Below are positions 12,041-22,655 of a stretch of 64,000 bases of DNA, piece after piece. Every line of letters begins with the position of its first letter. Position 1 is the stretch's first letter. The DNA is from Oligoflexia bacterium. GTDB taxonomy: Bacteria; Bdellovibrionota_B; Oligoflexia; Oligoflexales; JAGOVF01. The position numbers and the translations under genes were made by a program. The notes beneath the pieces are model-generated. The model saw nothing but the letters and a program-made list of their open reading frames with translations, made no database searches and was not told the DNA's origin. The stretch lies in contig JAUILP010000003.1 of NCBI GenBank assembly GCA_030432875.1, forward strand, positions 1 through 64,000, written 5' to 3'.

Positions 12041-12203
12041 CTGTCGCAAAAGCGTCAAGGTCGCATCCTGAGCGCTTGTAAAGGATTGTTCCCGAGCCAT
12101 ATCAACACTCTATCCGAAGTAACTTTACAATTTACCCGTATCAGGCAACTTTTCTCTTAATATGAGATTATTTTTCATTATCTTTTTACTTACATAAATT
12201 TAT

Positions 12204-13907
12204 CTAGCGCTGGGATATTTTCCAGGTTTTGCTGTATTCATACAAATTATCCCATAGTCCCAAAATATGGGGACTATTTATTCTGTTATCCAAATAGATT
12301 ACCAACCGAGCCCCTCCCATACTCTGGAAAGGAGGGCGATCCCTGCTTAAAATTTCAGATAGCGTTTGCTGAAAATTTTGTCGATACCCGCCATTTTCGA
12401 GATAAAGGTAGGCATCAAAACTATCCACGAGTTGGTTCAAATCTTGATCATCGCTCAGGAAATACTTATAAATGTTCTTAGTTAAAGCTAACTTCAAAGC
12501 GAAAAAAGGCGCCGAATCCATCTCTACTATAAAAATATCACTGCGACTCACATCGTCTTCAAAATTGCCCCACACTTTTTTGGGCTCTTGACGCACAAAC
12601 TCGAAAGAAGCTTTTAGTTTTCGCAATGTGGCTACCAAACTAGAGATGACGGGCTCTTTAAGGGAATGCTTGAAGTTCATAATCTTAATCGAGGGTAAAT
12701 GACTAACGGAATCAAGCATTGAAGGATCTTGGGCAGTATTGCCTCGAGGTAAAAAAGCAGATGAAGATTTATTGGTGCTAGGTACATTTGAAATTCCGCC
12801 CTGAAACGGCTCGATAAAAACATCGTTGATCAGTTTAGAAGGGGGCACTAAATATCTTTTAGGAATATCCTTAAAATTTTTTTCAACATAAATATTTAGG
12901 GTAGTGATAAATTGTGTCCAAAAAACCTGGCTATAACGGTTTGATTTTTTTTTATTTAAAAACAGCAACCATTGTTTTAAAAGAGGTCCATTAACCCGCT
13001 TGAGTCGCCCCTGAGGCAAAGACGATATTTCGGAGCAATTTTCATTTTGAAAGGGATCAGTAAGGTAGATGCGAAAAGAATCTTCATCATTTTTAAGAGG
13101 TGCCTTTGTGGCAACCCTTGAACCCAAATATACATCTATCTCTTTAAACTGAGAACCCTTTTCCAAATAATGATCATTTTGCCTAAGCGAAACATTTCCA
13201 TTTGATTCATGCCTATGGAGAATGTAAGGACCATAAAACAAAACGCTATAATTTTTGAGCTTATCGAAGGCAATACGATTGTAAGATCCAAGAGGAATGG
13301 GATCCTTGAGTAAAAGTGGCGACACAATTTGCTGTGGAACCGCATACAAAGAAGTAAGAGAAGATAGTTGAAACTCATCCCGCGGAATTATGAGCGTCAA
13401 CTCTTTGGCTTTTGCGGGATTTAGAACAATACTATGAATCATTTTCCAGTGCTGTTTTATAGGACTCACCAAATGAGAGCTTTTTGCCAAAGCCCAGGTA
13501 AAATAGAAGTCCTTCGCTGTAAGCGGCAGACCGTTTCCCCAATTAAAATCTTCAGATATTGTTAGCGTGAGTGATATGTATTCCCTACCCTTGGTATTAT
13601 GGGCGGATAAACTGAGAAACTTAGATTCCAAGGAACACAATTGACAAATCAATTGACCGTTCGCGTTATGCCCGAATAAGGGTGGATAGAGAAGATCCGT
13701 TAAGGCGAAGCCAGGAGACCTCAGTGCTAACATGGGATAAAGATTGTTTTTTCCGGTATCAAGGCAGTAGTGTAAGCTTAAGTTTTCTGCACTCATTTTT
13801 AACGGGAAAAAAAAACTCATCCCCGAAAGAAAAATTATAGATTTTAGGTTTCGTATCCAATAACTGCGACAAGTCATAAAATTGGGGCTCATTTTTGAGG
13901 TGAACAA
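12204..13907 (-). CDS. Extracellular solute-binding protein, family 5-like
   Basis: Signal peptide, then LLYPPLFG...LTISEDFNWGNGLPLTAKDFYFTWALAKSS, as in SBP_bac_5. Confidence 0.75.
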   Translation of the reverse strand: MFTSKMSPNFMTCRSYWIRNLKSIIFLSGMSFFFPLKMSAENLSLHYCLDTGKNNLYPMLALRSPGFALTDLLYPPLFGHNANGQLICQLCSLESKFLSLSAHNTKGREYISLTLTISEDFNWGNGLPLTAKDFYFTWALAKSSHLVSPIKQHWKMIHSIVLNPAKAKELTLIIPRDEFQLSSLTSLYAVPQQIVSPLLLKDPIPLGSYNRIAFDKLKNYSVLFYGPYILHRHESNGNVSLRQNDHYLEKGSQFKEIDVYLGSRVATKAPLKNDEDSFRIYLTDPFQNENCSEISSLPQGRLKRVNGPLLKQWLLFLNKKKSNRYSQVFWTQFITTLNIYVEKNFKDIPKRYLVPPSKLINDVFIEPFQGGISNVPSTNKSSSAFLPRGNTAQDPSMLDSVSHLPSIKIMNFKHSLKEPVISSLVATLRKLKASFEFVRQEPKKVWGNFEDDVSRSDIFIVEMDSAPFFALKLALTKNIYKYFLSDDQDLNQLVDSFDAYLYLENGGYRQNFQQTLSEILSRDRPPFQSMGGARLVIYLDNRINSPHILGLWDNLYEYSKTWKISQR

Positions 13908-14186
13908 CTGGGAACATTAAGGCATCAAAAACTAAGCGATAGAACCCAGATATTACGCATCTAATTTATATTCTAAGAATAACTATAAAAAAAACTAGCG
14001 GTATTACAAAGAAAACAACTAAAAGCTAGGCATTTCGCAACATCCTCATTTATTGAGGTATAGCTGATCGCAAACAAATAGTACTTTATTTTGCTGTTAT
14101 TTATTTGAGGGGTTTCTCTCGACTTTAGCATTTTTGTGCAGCGCCGATATGTTAGAGAGCTAGGTTTAACTTAAAAAAGGTCCTCC

Positions 14187-16586
14187 GTGGGTTTACTTAA
14201 AAATTTTCAATCTCCATTAAAGTTTTGGCACTTTGCCTTTGGTATCCTCGCCGGACTCCTTGTCATGACTTTAATAATTGGGACATCCCTTGATGAAAAA
14301 GTTGAAAAAGAACTGGGATATCCTACCCTCTTTTCTCTAAGAGATAAGCTCGGTATGGGTCCTCATATTAATGACAAACTAAAGATCTATACTATTGATG
14401 ATTACTCCCTGGCTAAAATGCAAGGATGGGTTTTAAGCCTACCCGAGTGGCGCGAGCTGCTCCTTGCTTTATCAGCCAGAAATCCCAAAGCAATTTTTAT
14501 TGATGCGGTGCTTTCTAAAACACTTACCGACGATCCTTTGGTCACGCCAGATAAAACAAATAAAGGGTTAGCACACTCTCAAACGACCAAAACCGTAAGC
14601 GGCATCTTCCTTGCACCCCAAAAAATAATGGGACGAGAGCCATTTTCTTTGGCCCCAAAAAACCTGTATGAAATTTCTACATACACTCTTGAAGGGTATG
14701 ATTCTCAACTATATCAAATGCCGGGGCCACCCCAAATTGACTGGCAAATTTATGGATATCATCCTTCTTATAGCTCCATAATAAGTCACGCCGGACATAT
14801 TTTAAATTTTGATGGAACCTTTATTGCCCCCTTAATTAAATTATCGCCCACAAAGCTAATACCCCATTTATTTACCTTTGCGGCAGATAAAATAAAACTA
14901 GGCAATCATGGTTTTTGGATGGATGATCGCTGGGTTCCTGTTAATGACAAATATCTAATGATACCTAACTGGCCTAATCCGGTAGGTTTTAATTCTCAAA
15001 AATACAGCTTAGCACCTGTTTTAGAACGTATTAAAAATGGCGCCCCCATAGATGAAATTAATCAGGGCGATATTGTCCTTATTATCCCCCAATATTATAC
15101 AGGAAATACTGATTTCAAACGCGGCCCGATGGGTAAAGTTCCCGGAGGGATCTATCATGCGACACTCCTTAATGACTATCTCAACAACCAGTTTCTTAAT
15201 TACCTAGATTTCCCTTGGACAGGTTCCATGTTATTAATAGTCATTGGCGTACTCCTCTCGAGTTCTCTTTCTGGCAGCACCCTGCTCCTTGGGCTGAGTG
15301 CCTTTTTGGGATTTTATTTACTCAGTGTTGTGGCTTTTTTTGTCTATGGTGGGTACATAATTTCCTGGTTCACACCCATTCTTAGTGCGTTTATGAGTTC
15401 TGGAACTATTTTGGCTATCCGTTATCAAATGAATGAGAAAAAGGTCACTTTAATGCACCAAGCTTTTGATGGCATAATCCCACATCAGACGCTCCTCAAG
15501 CTCCTAAATAATCCTCAAAAATTTTCCTTTGATGCCCAAGAAACGATTCTTACGGTGATGTTTATAGATATCGTAAATTTTTCACTAATTTCTCGCAAGA
15601 ACCACCCAAAACAAGTGTTTCATCTAATGAAATCAATTTTAAAAGAACTAACTGAGGTTATTCATAGTCATGATGGTATTATTGATAAAACACTTGGTGA
15701 TGGGATGCTATGTTATTTTGGCAATAACGTTCACGAAAGTGAAGTAAAACTTGTTCACGCAGAGAGAGCCATTAACTGTGCTCTAGAAATCCAAAAAAAA
15801 CATGGTGAAAAAGCCAACAATGCTGTGAATATTGAAGATCAGGCATTTTCTTTGCGCATAGGCATTAATACTGATATTTGTTTTATGGGGGATCTTGGGT
15901 CCGGACAACGGATTGATTATACGATTATTGGTGACGGCGTCAATATTGCGAAACGCCTAGAAACTGCATGCCATCCCAACCAGATCCTTATCAGTGAAAG
16001 TTGCTTTAAATTATTATCTTCTGAGCAGCAAAGCACCCAAAAATGGAAAAAAAGAAATATTAAAATTAAAAATCAGGAAGGTGAAAAATTATGTTATGAG
16101 TTAAATCCTCTGGAGTCAACTTATGCGAATATTGAAAATGAGACTCATGACAACTTCGAGTTTTCAGATCAATTTGACTCATTTAATACGAGCTCCCTAT
16201 TGCAAAAACCTGCCCCACAGCTATGGCATGTTACCGATAACGAAGCTATAACAACATTTGTCAACGGGCATAATGCTACGATTGTTGCCTTTTCAGGAGT
16301 GGAGCTTCACATCAAATGTGATTGGGTACTACTCAGTGACGATGTGGTAAGCATTGTGGTAGACGTAAAAAATGCCGTTGTTGATAATGTTTTACAGCAA
16401 AATAATTTAAAAAAGCTCAATGCTCAGGTTGATTGGGGTCAGGAACATATAGATGGTTTTTATTACTACGTACTTTTTTGGCAGGGCTTAAATGAATTTG
16501 AAGGGGAACTGCTTGAAAAGCAGCTTCTATTAGCCACGAATGCTGTTCCTTTAGAGTTGCAGACACCTCAAGAAAGAGCCGTTTAG
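14187..16586 (+). CDS. CHASE2-sensor class III adenylate/guanylate cyclase
   Basis: N-terminal CHASE2-like extracytoplasmic region, three TM helices, and a cyclase domain (TVMFIDIVNFSLISRKNHP...IDKTLGDGMLCYFG...RIGINTDICFMGDLGSGQRIDYTIIGDGVNIAKRLE). About 150 aa of C-terminal extension. Confidence 0.88.
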   Translation: MGLLKNFQSPLKFWHFAFGILAGLLVMTLIIGTSLDEKVEKELGYPTLFSLRDKLGMGPHINDKLKIYTIDDYSLAKMQGWVLSLPEWRELLLALSARNPKAIFIDAVLSKTLTDDPLVTPDKTNKGLAHSQTTKTVSGIFLAPQKIMGREPFSLAPKNLYEISTYTLEGYDSQLYQMPGPPQIDWQIYGYHPSYSSIISHAGHILNFDGTFIAPLIKLSPTKLIPHLFTFAADKIKLGNHGFWMDDRWVPVNDKYLMIPNWPNPVGFNSQKYSLAPVLERIKNGAPIDEINQGDIVLIIPQYYTGNTDFKRGPMGKVPGGIYHATLLNDYLNNQFLNYLDFPWTGSMLLIVIGVLLSSSLSGSTLLLGLSAFLGFYLLSVVAFFVYGGYIISWFTPILSAFMSSGTILAIRYQMNEKKVTLMHQAFDGIIPHQTLLKLLNNPQKFSFDAQETILTVMFIDIVNFSLISRKNHPKQVFHLMKSILKELTEVIHSHDGIIDKTLGDGMLCYFGNNVHESEVKLVHAERAINCALEIQKKHGEKANNAVNIEDQAFSLRIGINTDICFMGDLGSGQRIDYTIIGDGVNIAKRLETACHPNQILISESCFKLLSSEQQSTQKWKKRNIKIKNQEGEKLCYELNPLESTYANIENETHDNFEFSDQFDSFNTSSLLQKPAPQLWHVTDNEAITTFVNGHNATIVAFSGVELHIKCDWVLLSDDVVSIVVDVKNAVVDNVLQQNNLKKLNAQVDWGQEHIDGFYYYVLFWQGLNEFEGELLEKQLLLATNAVPLELQTPQERAV

Positions 16587-16748
16587 CAAAAAATTGGTTG
16601 AATAATTCGCAGTCATAATGCTATCGTTACACCTCCTAATACTGTTATAAAGAAAGGTTATGCAAACTTTTTGTGCAGCTCCTATTTAAGCATGGCTCAG
16701 TAGTATTATAGCTCGGTACATAAAACATTTTATTTCGATAGGTTTTAA

Positions 16749-16979
16749 ATGAATTTTTTTGGAGTAGCAAAAATCATATTTCATGCTATCCCCATACTTG
16801 TTGCTTTTACGGGTAGAAAATATCTCACTTTGGCAGCGTTCCTATTAGTGCTCGTCCCCTATATAAAAGTCCGTAAATTCCGTCAACTCCTCGATGATCA
16901 TAGCGCTGGCCTAAATAAAGGCGATCATGAAAGATTGCAAAAAAATTACAATTTTTGGAAAAAAATTACCTTTTTTTAG
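16749..16979 (+). CDS. Small membrane protein, hypothetical
   Basis: 76-aa ORF with hydrophobic N-terminal segments. No recognisable family. Confidence 0.4.
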   Translation: MNFFGVAKIIFHAIPILVAFTGRKYLTLAAFLLVLVPYIKVRKFRQLLDDHSAGLNKGDHERLQKNYNFWKKITFF

Positions 16980-17201
16980 TGACTCACTAGCATTTTCCAC
17001 TAAAAACATTTCGTCGGCGAGGGAACTCTTAAGCTCTTTAGGCCAAACACTTAGCACTACTACGTTAAATTGGTGATAACAAGGTGCGAGGATGGGGAAA
17101 AAGCGAAGTTTACATTAGGGTAAATGAGCTTTTTTTGGGGGAGCGAAACACAGTTATCGCCAATTTAGCCTATTAGCATTAGGCGAAAAACCTTTTTTTT
17201 C

Positions 17202-20200
17202 TCAATGCCAGACATCATCAGGAGTCTGATAGTCTCTTTCATCCGAAGCTTTTACCGCCGCAGGTACTTCATAACCACTATTTGGCTCTGATACGGAAAC
17301 GCCTGCTGAAGCATCATTCTGGGAAGAACTATTGTCATTATATGTGTTCCCATCGGTTGATGTTTTAGCAACTGAAGAATCTTGTTGTTCCCCTAATTCG
17401 GGTTCACTTTTTGGTGTTGGGTACACTGGCTCACGGCCAGGCTTACCCTCGCCACGCCGCTCACCCTCATTCTTTAGATTAGGGACAGGCAGTGGAGGAT
17501 TTGCTGTTTTAAATTTATCCTCTGATGGTTTTAGAGACTGGTCGTCTGGGCTACTAGCTGGCATAGGAACTAAACTCGGAACGTTGTTAATTTGTTGCAG
17601 GCTTGGATCCTCTTGATCATCTGGCGAAACTATAACAGGACTAAAAACACGGTATACAGACTGATCGTTACTTTCCCTACCTCGCGGCATATAAACAGAT
17701 GCCATATGGGTATCTGCTTGAAATTCATTCTCAAAACGTTCGCCAGTTTTTTCGATATTAGTAATAATCCCTGCATCGTCAGTGGCGCCACTTTCATCAT
17801 AGATAATACCTTGAACCAAATCGATATTTAGGCGCCGTGAATTCGGTGGTGGTTCTAATGCCCACATGTTTCCCGCGTATAAACTTGGGTCAGCCTCCTT
17901 TAAAAAGTCACCGTACTTTTTGTACTCAATAATAAATTTACCAAGATCTGCCCACCAGGGCAGGGCACCAAATGCTCCAGACACCTTATAGCGCCCTCGC
18001 TGCATCGACCTATTGAGATCAAACCCTACATATGCAGCTATAGTATAACTATCACTGGCGCGAAGCTTTTGATGGACTCCCGTTGGATAAGGAAGAAAAC
18101 CGGAAAAATAACTTGTCGTATAATCATTTGTCGTCCCGGTTTTTCCAAAAGCGGGAACGGTAATTTGTTTCCCATCGTCTCCCCCAGGCAGGGTAAAGTG
18201 CAATTCTTGCTGAGCGCGGCGTCCCGTGCCATGAGTGACGACCCGCCGCAAAATTTCGCGCATTTGATATGACAATTCGGGAGCAACAATTTGCCGCACG
18301 ATTGGTTTAGGTTCAAAAAGGATTTTCCCCTCGCGGCTTTCAATCCTTTTTATTATGTTCATTTGGTTTGACGGGCCATCTTTATAAAATTGATAGGCTA
18401 CCCCCGAAAGCATGGTTTGATACATTTTTGCCACTTCGGAGGTTGAAACAGCATTGGTTCCTAGGGGAAAAGATAAAACAGGTTCTAATTTACTGGTAAT
18501 CCCGGCACTTTTTGCCAAATAAATAAGATATTTTAACCCTATGACGACCCGAAAATCATGGTGATTAAAATGCTGCCATAAGTCTGATGTTTTTGACTTT
18601 GCAAATACCTGGTCAGTTAAAAAATCGACTTTGTTTTTTAATTTAGCATATACCCCAACCGGCAAAAATCCCTCTATCAGCACCTTATTTATAGTGATTT
18701 CACTGTCTTCACCCCAAATAAACTCGATATCTTGAGGATTTATAGCTCTACCTGCCAAAGGATTAAAATCTTGGTAAAATTCTTCGGCACTCGCATAATT
18801 ACCGTCTTCCCCTGAGTAAACGCGGTAATAAGCTAATTCGGGATGACTCCCCTGACCAGATATCACCCGAAATCGTCTCAGCAAATTTTGAATATCAGGA
18901 TCTTTTAATGCAGCCTCTGGGCCCCCTGCCGCAATGATTTGACTAATATTTTGCCAGTCTTCACCGAGATCCTTAGCCACCAAACCCATGCGAATAAAAT
19001 TGTTTTTTATAAGCCTGGCCTGTGTCGCTTTTTCTCTTAATGTAAAAACTTTATCAATTGATCGCTTAACGACTCTATAAATTTCACCTTGATAGTTAGA
19101 GCCATACCACATTTTGTTTAGTTTTTTAAAGAGATCGAGACGCCCATCAAAAATTAGATCAGGTCTTAACGTTTGCACGGCATTTCTGAGTTGTTGCTCT
19201 CTCACTCCCTCTGACTCAACAGTAACACCAGTCTCTTTGGCAAGACGAAAATAGTAAGCATTGATATCTTCGCCGGGCAGTCTTTCCAAATTTAAAAGAC
19301 GGAGAACCTGCTTAAATTGGTCATAATTAATTTTTTCCAAAAGCCGATAAGTCAAATTTACAGAGCCCACATTTTCAGACATAATTCCCGCCCACATCAT
19401 GGACACATCTTTATAAGGGCTGATGTGATCAGGACGGGGGAAATAAAATTGTTTTTGAAAAGGAAAAAGTTGCCGCTCGTTGTCCAAACGGTCCATTGTT
19501 GACCAACCCAGCTGTAAGGCGGCATAGTAAACTAAGGCTTTAAAGGTTGACCCGGCTAAACGTTGGCCGTCAATTGCTCGGTTATAACCATCTGTATTGA
19601 ACCCCCCAACAATTGATTTAATCTCACCTTTGTCGAGAACAATCAACCCCCCATTGACCTCTGGAAGTGATTGCAGTTCTAAAATGGCGTTATTTTCAGC
19701 GTCAAAATTTTTGACTTCAGTAAACAATATATCATCAACCTTTATGCCTTTGAGTAAGGTAGATAGGTGATTTTCGTAGCCAAGACCGGAGGGAAGATCA
19801 AGTAGTTTTGCATAGCGCATGAGAGCTTCAGCATCGATAAAACCATCAGTATGGCCGAACGTAACCTTGATGTGTGGGTTTTTGGTATTTCTATCTATTT
19901 CGGTAACTTTGCCAAAATAAAACTGCTGGGCTTCTATCTTTTTTAATGGTTTAAATTGATTGCTCGGATAGGTTTTGAAACCTTTGAGAATTGTTTGCAA
20001 TCGACTTAAATTGCGCCGAGCTGCAAGCTGAGCAAAGTGTTGCATGTCATAATCAAGAGTGGTGATAATTCTAAGTCCGGTGGAATCAATTTCATCTATG
20101 TTTTCTAAGTCTAGAGCCTCTAAGATTTCTTTTTTATCAAGAAACTTCCTAATATATTCCGCCAAAATCACTTGCTGGGACCTAAACTCGCCTTGATGAA

Positions 20201-21074
20201 AAGGCACTTCTAAGGGCAAAGCAGCTTCATATTCTTCAGTCGTAATGAGATTTTCTTCGAGCATCCGTTTTAGTACATAGTTTTTACGGTATTTTGCATT
20301 AGCCCTGGCAATTTCTCTTTGCTCTTTTGTTACCTTAATAAAGGGATTATATTTGGCAGGACCTTTGACGCTTCCCGCAATAAAGGCGCCTTCTACCAAA
20401 TCAAGGTCCTTTGTTTCTTTATCAAAATAATATTTGGCCGCTATTCCCAGACCACTCCCATTTGCCGTTACATGAAACTGATTAAGGTAAAATTCCATAA
20501 TTTCATTTTTGGTATAAAGCTTTTCAAGTTGTTTGGCAGCTATGGCTTCATTAAATTTTCGTTTAAAAGTATTTTCCCACCGATTAAGCACATTTTTAAC
20601 GGTTTGCTGGGTAATGGTTGATCCACCTCCCATAATGCGGCCAGAACGCAGGATATTAAAAGCCGCCCGAAAAATTGCTTCCATATCTATACCGGAATGC
20701 GTGTAAAAATTTTTGTCTTCACTCGCAATAATGGCATCAATCATATGTTTGGGAATTTGGTCGAACGGAATATATTTACGGTGATCTTCGTCAAAAAAAC
20801 TCCCGATACTCGTCGTGCTATCTTCAAACAAAATTTGCGTTTCTTCCTGCATCCTCGAAATAATATTTTCACGCCGCAGATAGCTATCATCTCCAAAATA
20901 GACTTTATAATAAAACACCAGGAGAATCCCCGCCCCAGAACTCAGAACCAAACAGGCTGGAATAAAAAACGAATAAAGCATCAATTGCATGGTCGTGAGC
21001 TTACTTTTCATGGTGCTCCTATTTTTGGGTATACATATATTTATGATATAAAGTTTAAATTTAACGATCGACAA
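17202..21074 (-). CDS. Penicillin-binding protein 1A-type bifunctional glycosyltransferase/transpeptidase, enlarged
   Basis: GT51 motifs (AIIASEDKNFYTHSGID, GGSTITQQTVKN) and transpeptidase motifs STFK, SEN and KTGTT. 1290 aa with a long insert and a Pro/Ser-rich tail. Confidence 0.93.
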   Translation of the reverse strand: MSIVKFKLYIINICIPKNRSTMKSKLTTMQLMLYSFFIPACLVLSSGAGILLVFYYKVYFGDDSYLRRENIISRMQEETQILFEDSTTSIGSFFDEDHRKYIPFDQIPKHMIDAIIASEDKNFYTHSGIDMEAIFRAAFNILRSGRIMGGGSTITQQTVKNVLNRWENTFKRKFNEAIAAKQLEKLYTKNEIMEFYLNQFHVTANGSGLGIAAKYYFDKETKDLDLVEGAFIAGSVKGPAKYNPFIKVTKEQREIARANAKYRKNYVLKRMLEENLITTEEYEAALPLEVPFHQGEFRSQQVILAEYIRKFLDKKEILEALDLENIDEIDSTGLRIITTLDYDMQHFAQLAARRNLSRLQTILKGFKTYPSNQFKPLKKIEAQQFYFGKVTEIDRNTKNPHIKVTFGHTDGFIDAEALMRYAKLLDLPSGLGYENHLSTLLKGIKVDDILFTEVKNFDAENNAILELQSLPEVNGGLIVLDKGEIKSIVGGFNTDGYNRAIDGQRLAGSTFKALVYYAALQLGWSTMDRLDNERQLFPFQKQFYFPRPDHISPYKDVSMMWAGIMSENVGSVNLTYRLLEKINYDQFKQVLRLLNLERLPGEDINAYYFRLAKETGVTVESEGVREQQLRNAVQTLRPDLIFDGRLDLFKKLNKMWYGSNYQGEIYRVVKRSIDKVFTLREKATQARLIKNNFIRMGLVAKDLGEDWQNISQIIAAGGPEAALKDPDIQNLLRRFRVISGQGSHPELAYYRVYSGEDGNYASAEEFYQDFNPLAGRAINPQDIEFIWGEDSEITINKVLIEGFLPVGVYAKLKNKVDFLTDQVFAKSKTSDLWQHFNHHDFRVVIGLKYLIYLAKSAGITSKLEPVLSFPLGTNAVSTSEVAKMYQTMLSGVAYQFYKDGPSNQMNIIKRIESREGKILFEPKPIVRQIVAPELSYQMREILRRVVTHGTGRRAQQELHFTLPGGDDGKQITVPAFGKTGTTNDYTTSYFSGFLPYPTGVHQKLRASDSYTIAAYVGFDLNRSMQRGRYKVSGAFGALPWWADLGKFIIEYKKYGDFLKEADPSLYAGNMWALEPPPNSRRLNIDLVQGIIYDESGATDDAGIITNIEKTGERFENEFQADTHMASVYMPRGRESNDQSVYRVFSPVIVSPDDQEDPSLQQINNVPSLVPMPASSPDDQSLKPSEDKFKTANPPLPVPNLKNEGERRGEGKPGREPVYPTPKSEPELGEQQDSSVAKTSTDGNTYNDNSSSQNDASAGVSVSEPNSGYEVPAAVKASDERDYQTPDDVWH

Positions 21075-21231
21075 AAGAGATGCTACACCTACTGGTAAGC
21101 CATCACTAAGTTTCTCCTATTATACCCATTTATACTCAATTAAAACCAGCATTTGCTCATTTTTATGGGTCTTGGTATGCTAAAAGCCGTCATCATCAAA
21201 AAATCAATTCTCACTAGCCTAAGGTGATAGT

Positions 21232-22314
21232 ATGCTGAAATTAGTGTTTAATGTCGCGAAAATTGTTTTTTTTACCATGTTAAATTCGCCATCTCTTTTA
21301 GCCTCTGGGCGCCAGCAAAACAGCACCCCGTATACGGGGATTATCAATATTCGTGCTCAAAATATTACACAGATAGACTCCAGGTTTGACATATATCAAG
21401 TTTTTCTTGGTGGCCTTGTCCCCAAAGATCATATTTTTAGGTCTTTAGGAAGCGGCGCATTTATTGATACCACCCTCGGAGGACTCGTAGTCACCAATTA
21501 TCATTTCCTCAAGAATGCCCGAAATTTTGTTGGCGTAGAACTCGGGAGTCGTGAAGAAATTGAACTTAAGCTCCTTGGAACTGATGAAGCGATGAATATC
21601 GCGGTTTTAGAACCAGTCGGTAAACATTCTTGGCACAAACTATCGACAGGTCAAAGTTCGGCTTTGCGAATAAATGAATCGGTTACCCTAGTGGCGAGCC
21701 CCTTTGGGCTCTCACCTCTGGTTATGGAGTCTCATATTGCCGCAAAGGGGGGCGTCGTAGGAACTACTCAGGCAGATAAGAACTATTATTTGGACCGGAG
21801 CATTAATGCGGCCTTATCAGGTGGCGGAGTTTTTGATACGCGCAGCAGGATTGTGGGAATAACCTCTGCTTTTGGTTTTTTTGAAAATCTAGAAGCAGGA
21901 CTCATGATTCCTATTGAAAAGATCAGTATGATCCTTGGGGACATCAAAAAATTTGGCACAACGCGAAAACTCTGGCTTGGGATCATTGCTAAAAATATCT
22001 ATGTCAAAGAAAATACCCCCGGAGATCCAGAACTGATGGGTAGTGAGGGAGTTATCGTCGAAAACCTCGTTGCCGGAGGACCTGCCCAAAAATCAGGCCT
22101 AAAAATTGGGGACATCATTACGTCTATTAATGAACGCCCCGTGGCGGACAGTCACAAACTTCAGGAGATTCTTCTAAATAAAAGCCTAATAACAAAAGAA
22201 AAAAAGATGGTCATCCAGGTTTTTAGGCGAAGCAGTGGCGCCCTAAAAATAATTATTCCTGTAGAAGAACGACCCAAAGCCCAGGATCTCCCCAAAGATC
22301 AAGACTTGCTTTAA
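21232..22314 (+). CDS. Secreted S1C (HtrA/Deg-like) serine protease with PDZ domain
   Basis: GSGAFIDTTLGGLVVTNYHFLKNA, SINAALSGGGVFDTRSRIVGI, and PDZ VAGGPAQKSGLKIGDIITSINERPV. Confidence 0.75.
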   Translation: MLKLVFNVAKIVFFTMLNSPSLLASGRQQNSTPYTGIINIRAQNITQIDSRFDIYQVFLGGLVPKDHIFRSLGSGAFIDTTLGGLVVTNYHFLKNARNFVGVELGSREEIELKLLGTDEAMNIAVLEPVGKHSWHKLSTGQSSALRINESVTLVASPFGLSPLVMESHIAAKGGVVGTTQADKNYYLDRSINAALSGGGVFDTRSRIVGITSAFGFFENLEAGLMIPIEKISMILGDIKKFGTTRKLWLGIIAKNIYVKENTPGDPELMGSEGVIVENLVAGGPAQKSGLKIGDIITSINERPVADSHKLQEILLNKSLITKEKKMVIQVFRRSSGALKIIIPVEERPKAQDLPKDQDLL

Positions 22315-22655
22315 GATTCCGCCCCCTTGACGTCCCCAAAAAACGCCTTATAAGTTTATGGATATTGAGCTTTAGGGGCAAAAGCCTGATTTATATGTCC
22401 CGTTAGGCGAAGCCTTGCAGGTTCTCTTTGCTAAGTGGCTGATTAGATTAAATCCCTTACTGAACTTGGGACACCTTGGGGTGCTAGCGAGCGAAACAGG
22501 GGGCGATCTCCCGCGAATTAGCTAGATTTAGCCAGTTGTTTGAATGAATATAGCTCAGGGGCTATTTTTAGGCAGATAGTTCATGATGTCTAAAGTCACA
22601 TACCTTATGTAGTATAAAAATCCTTGGTTTTTTTGAGACATTTAATTTTGGCAAT

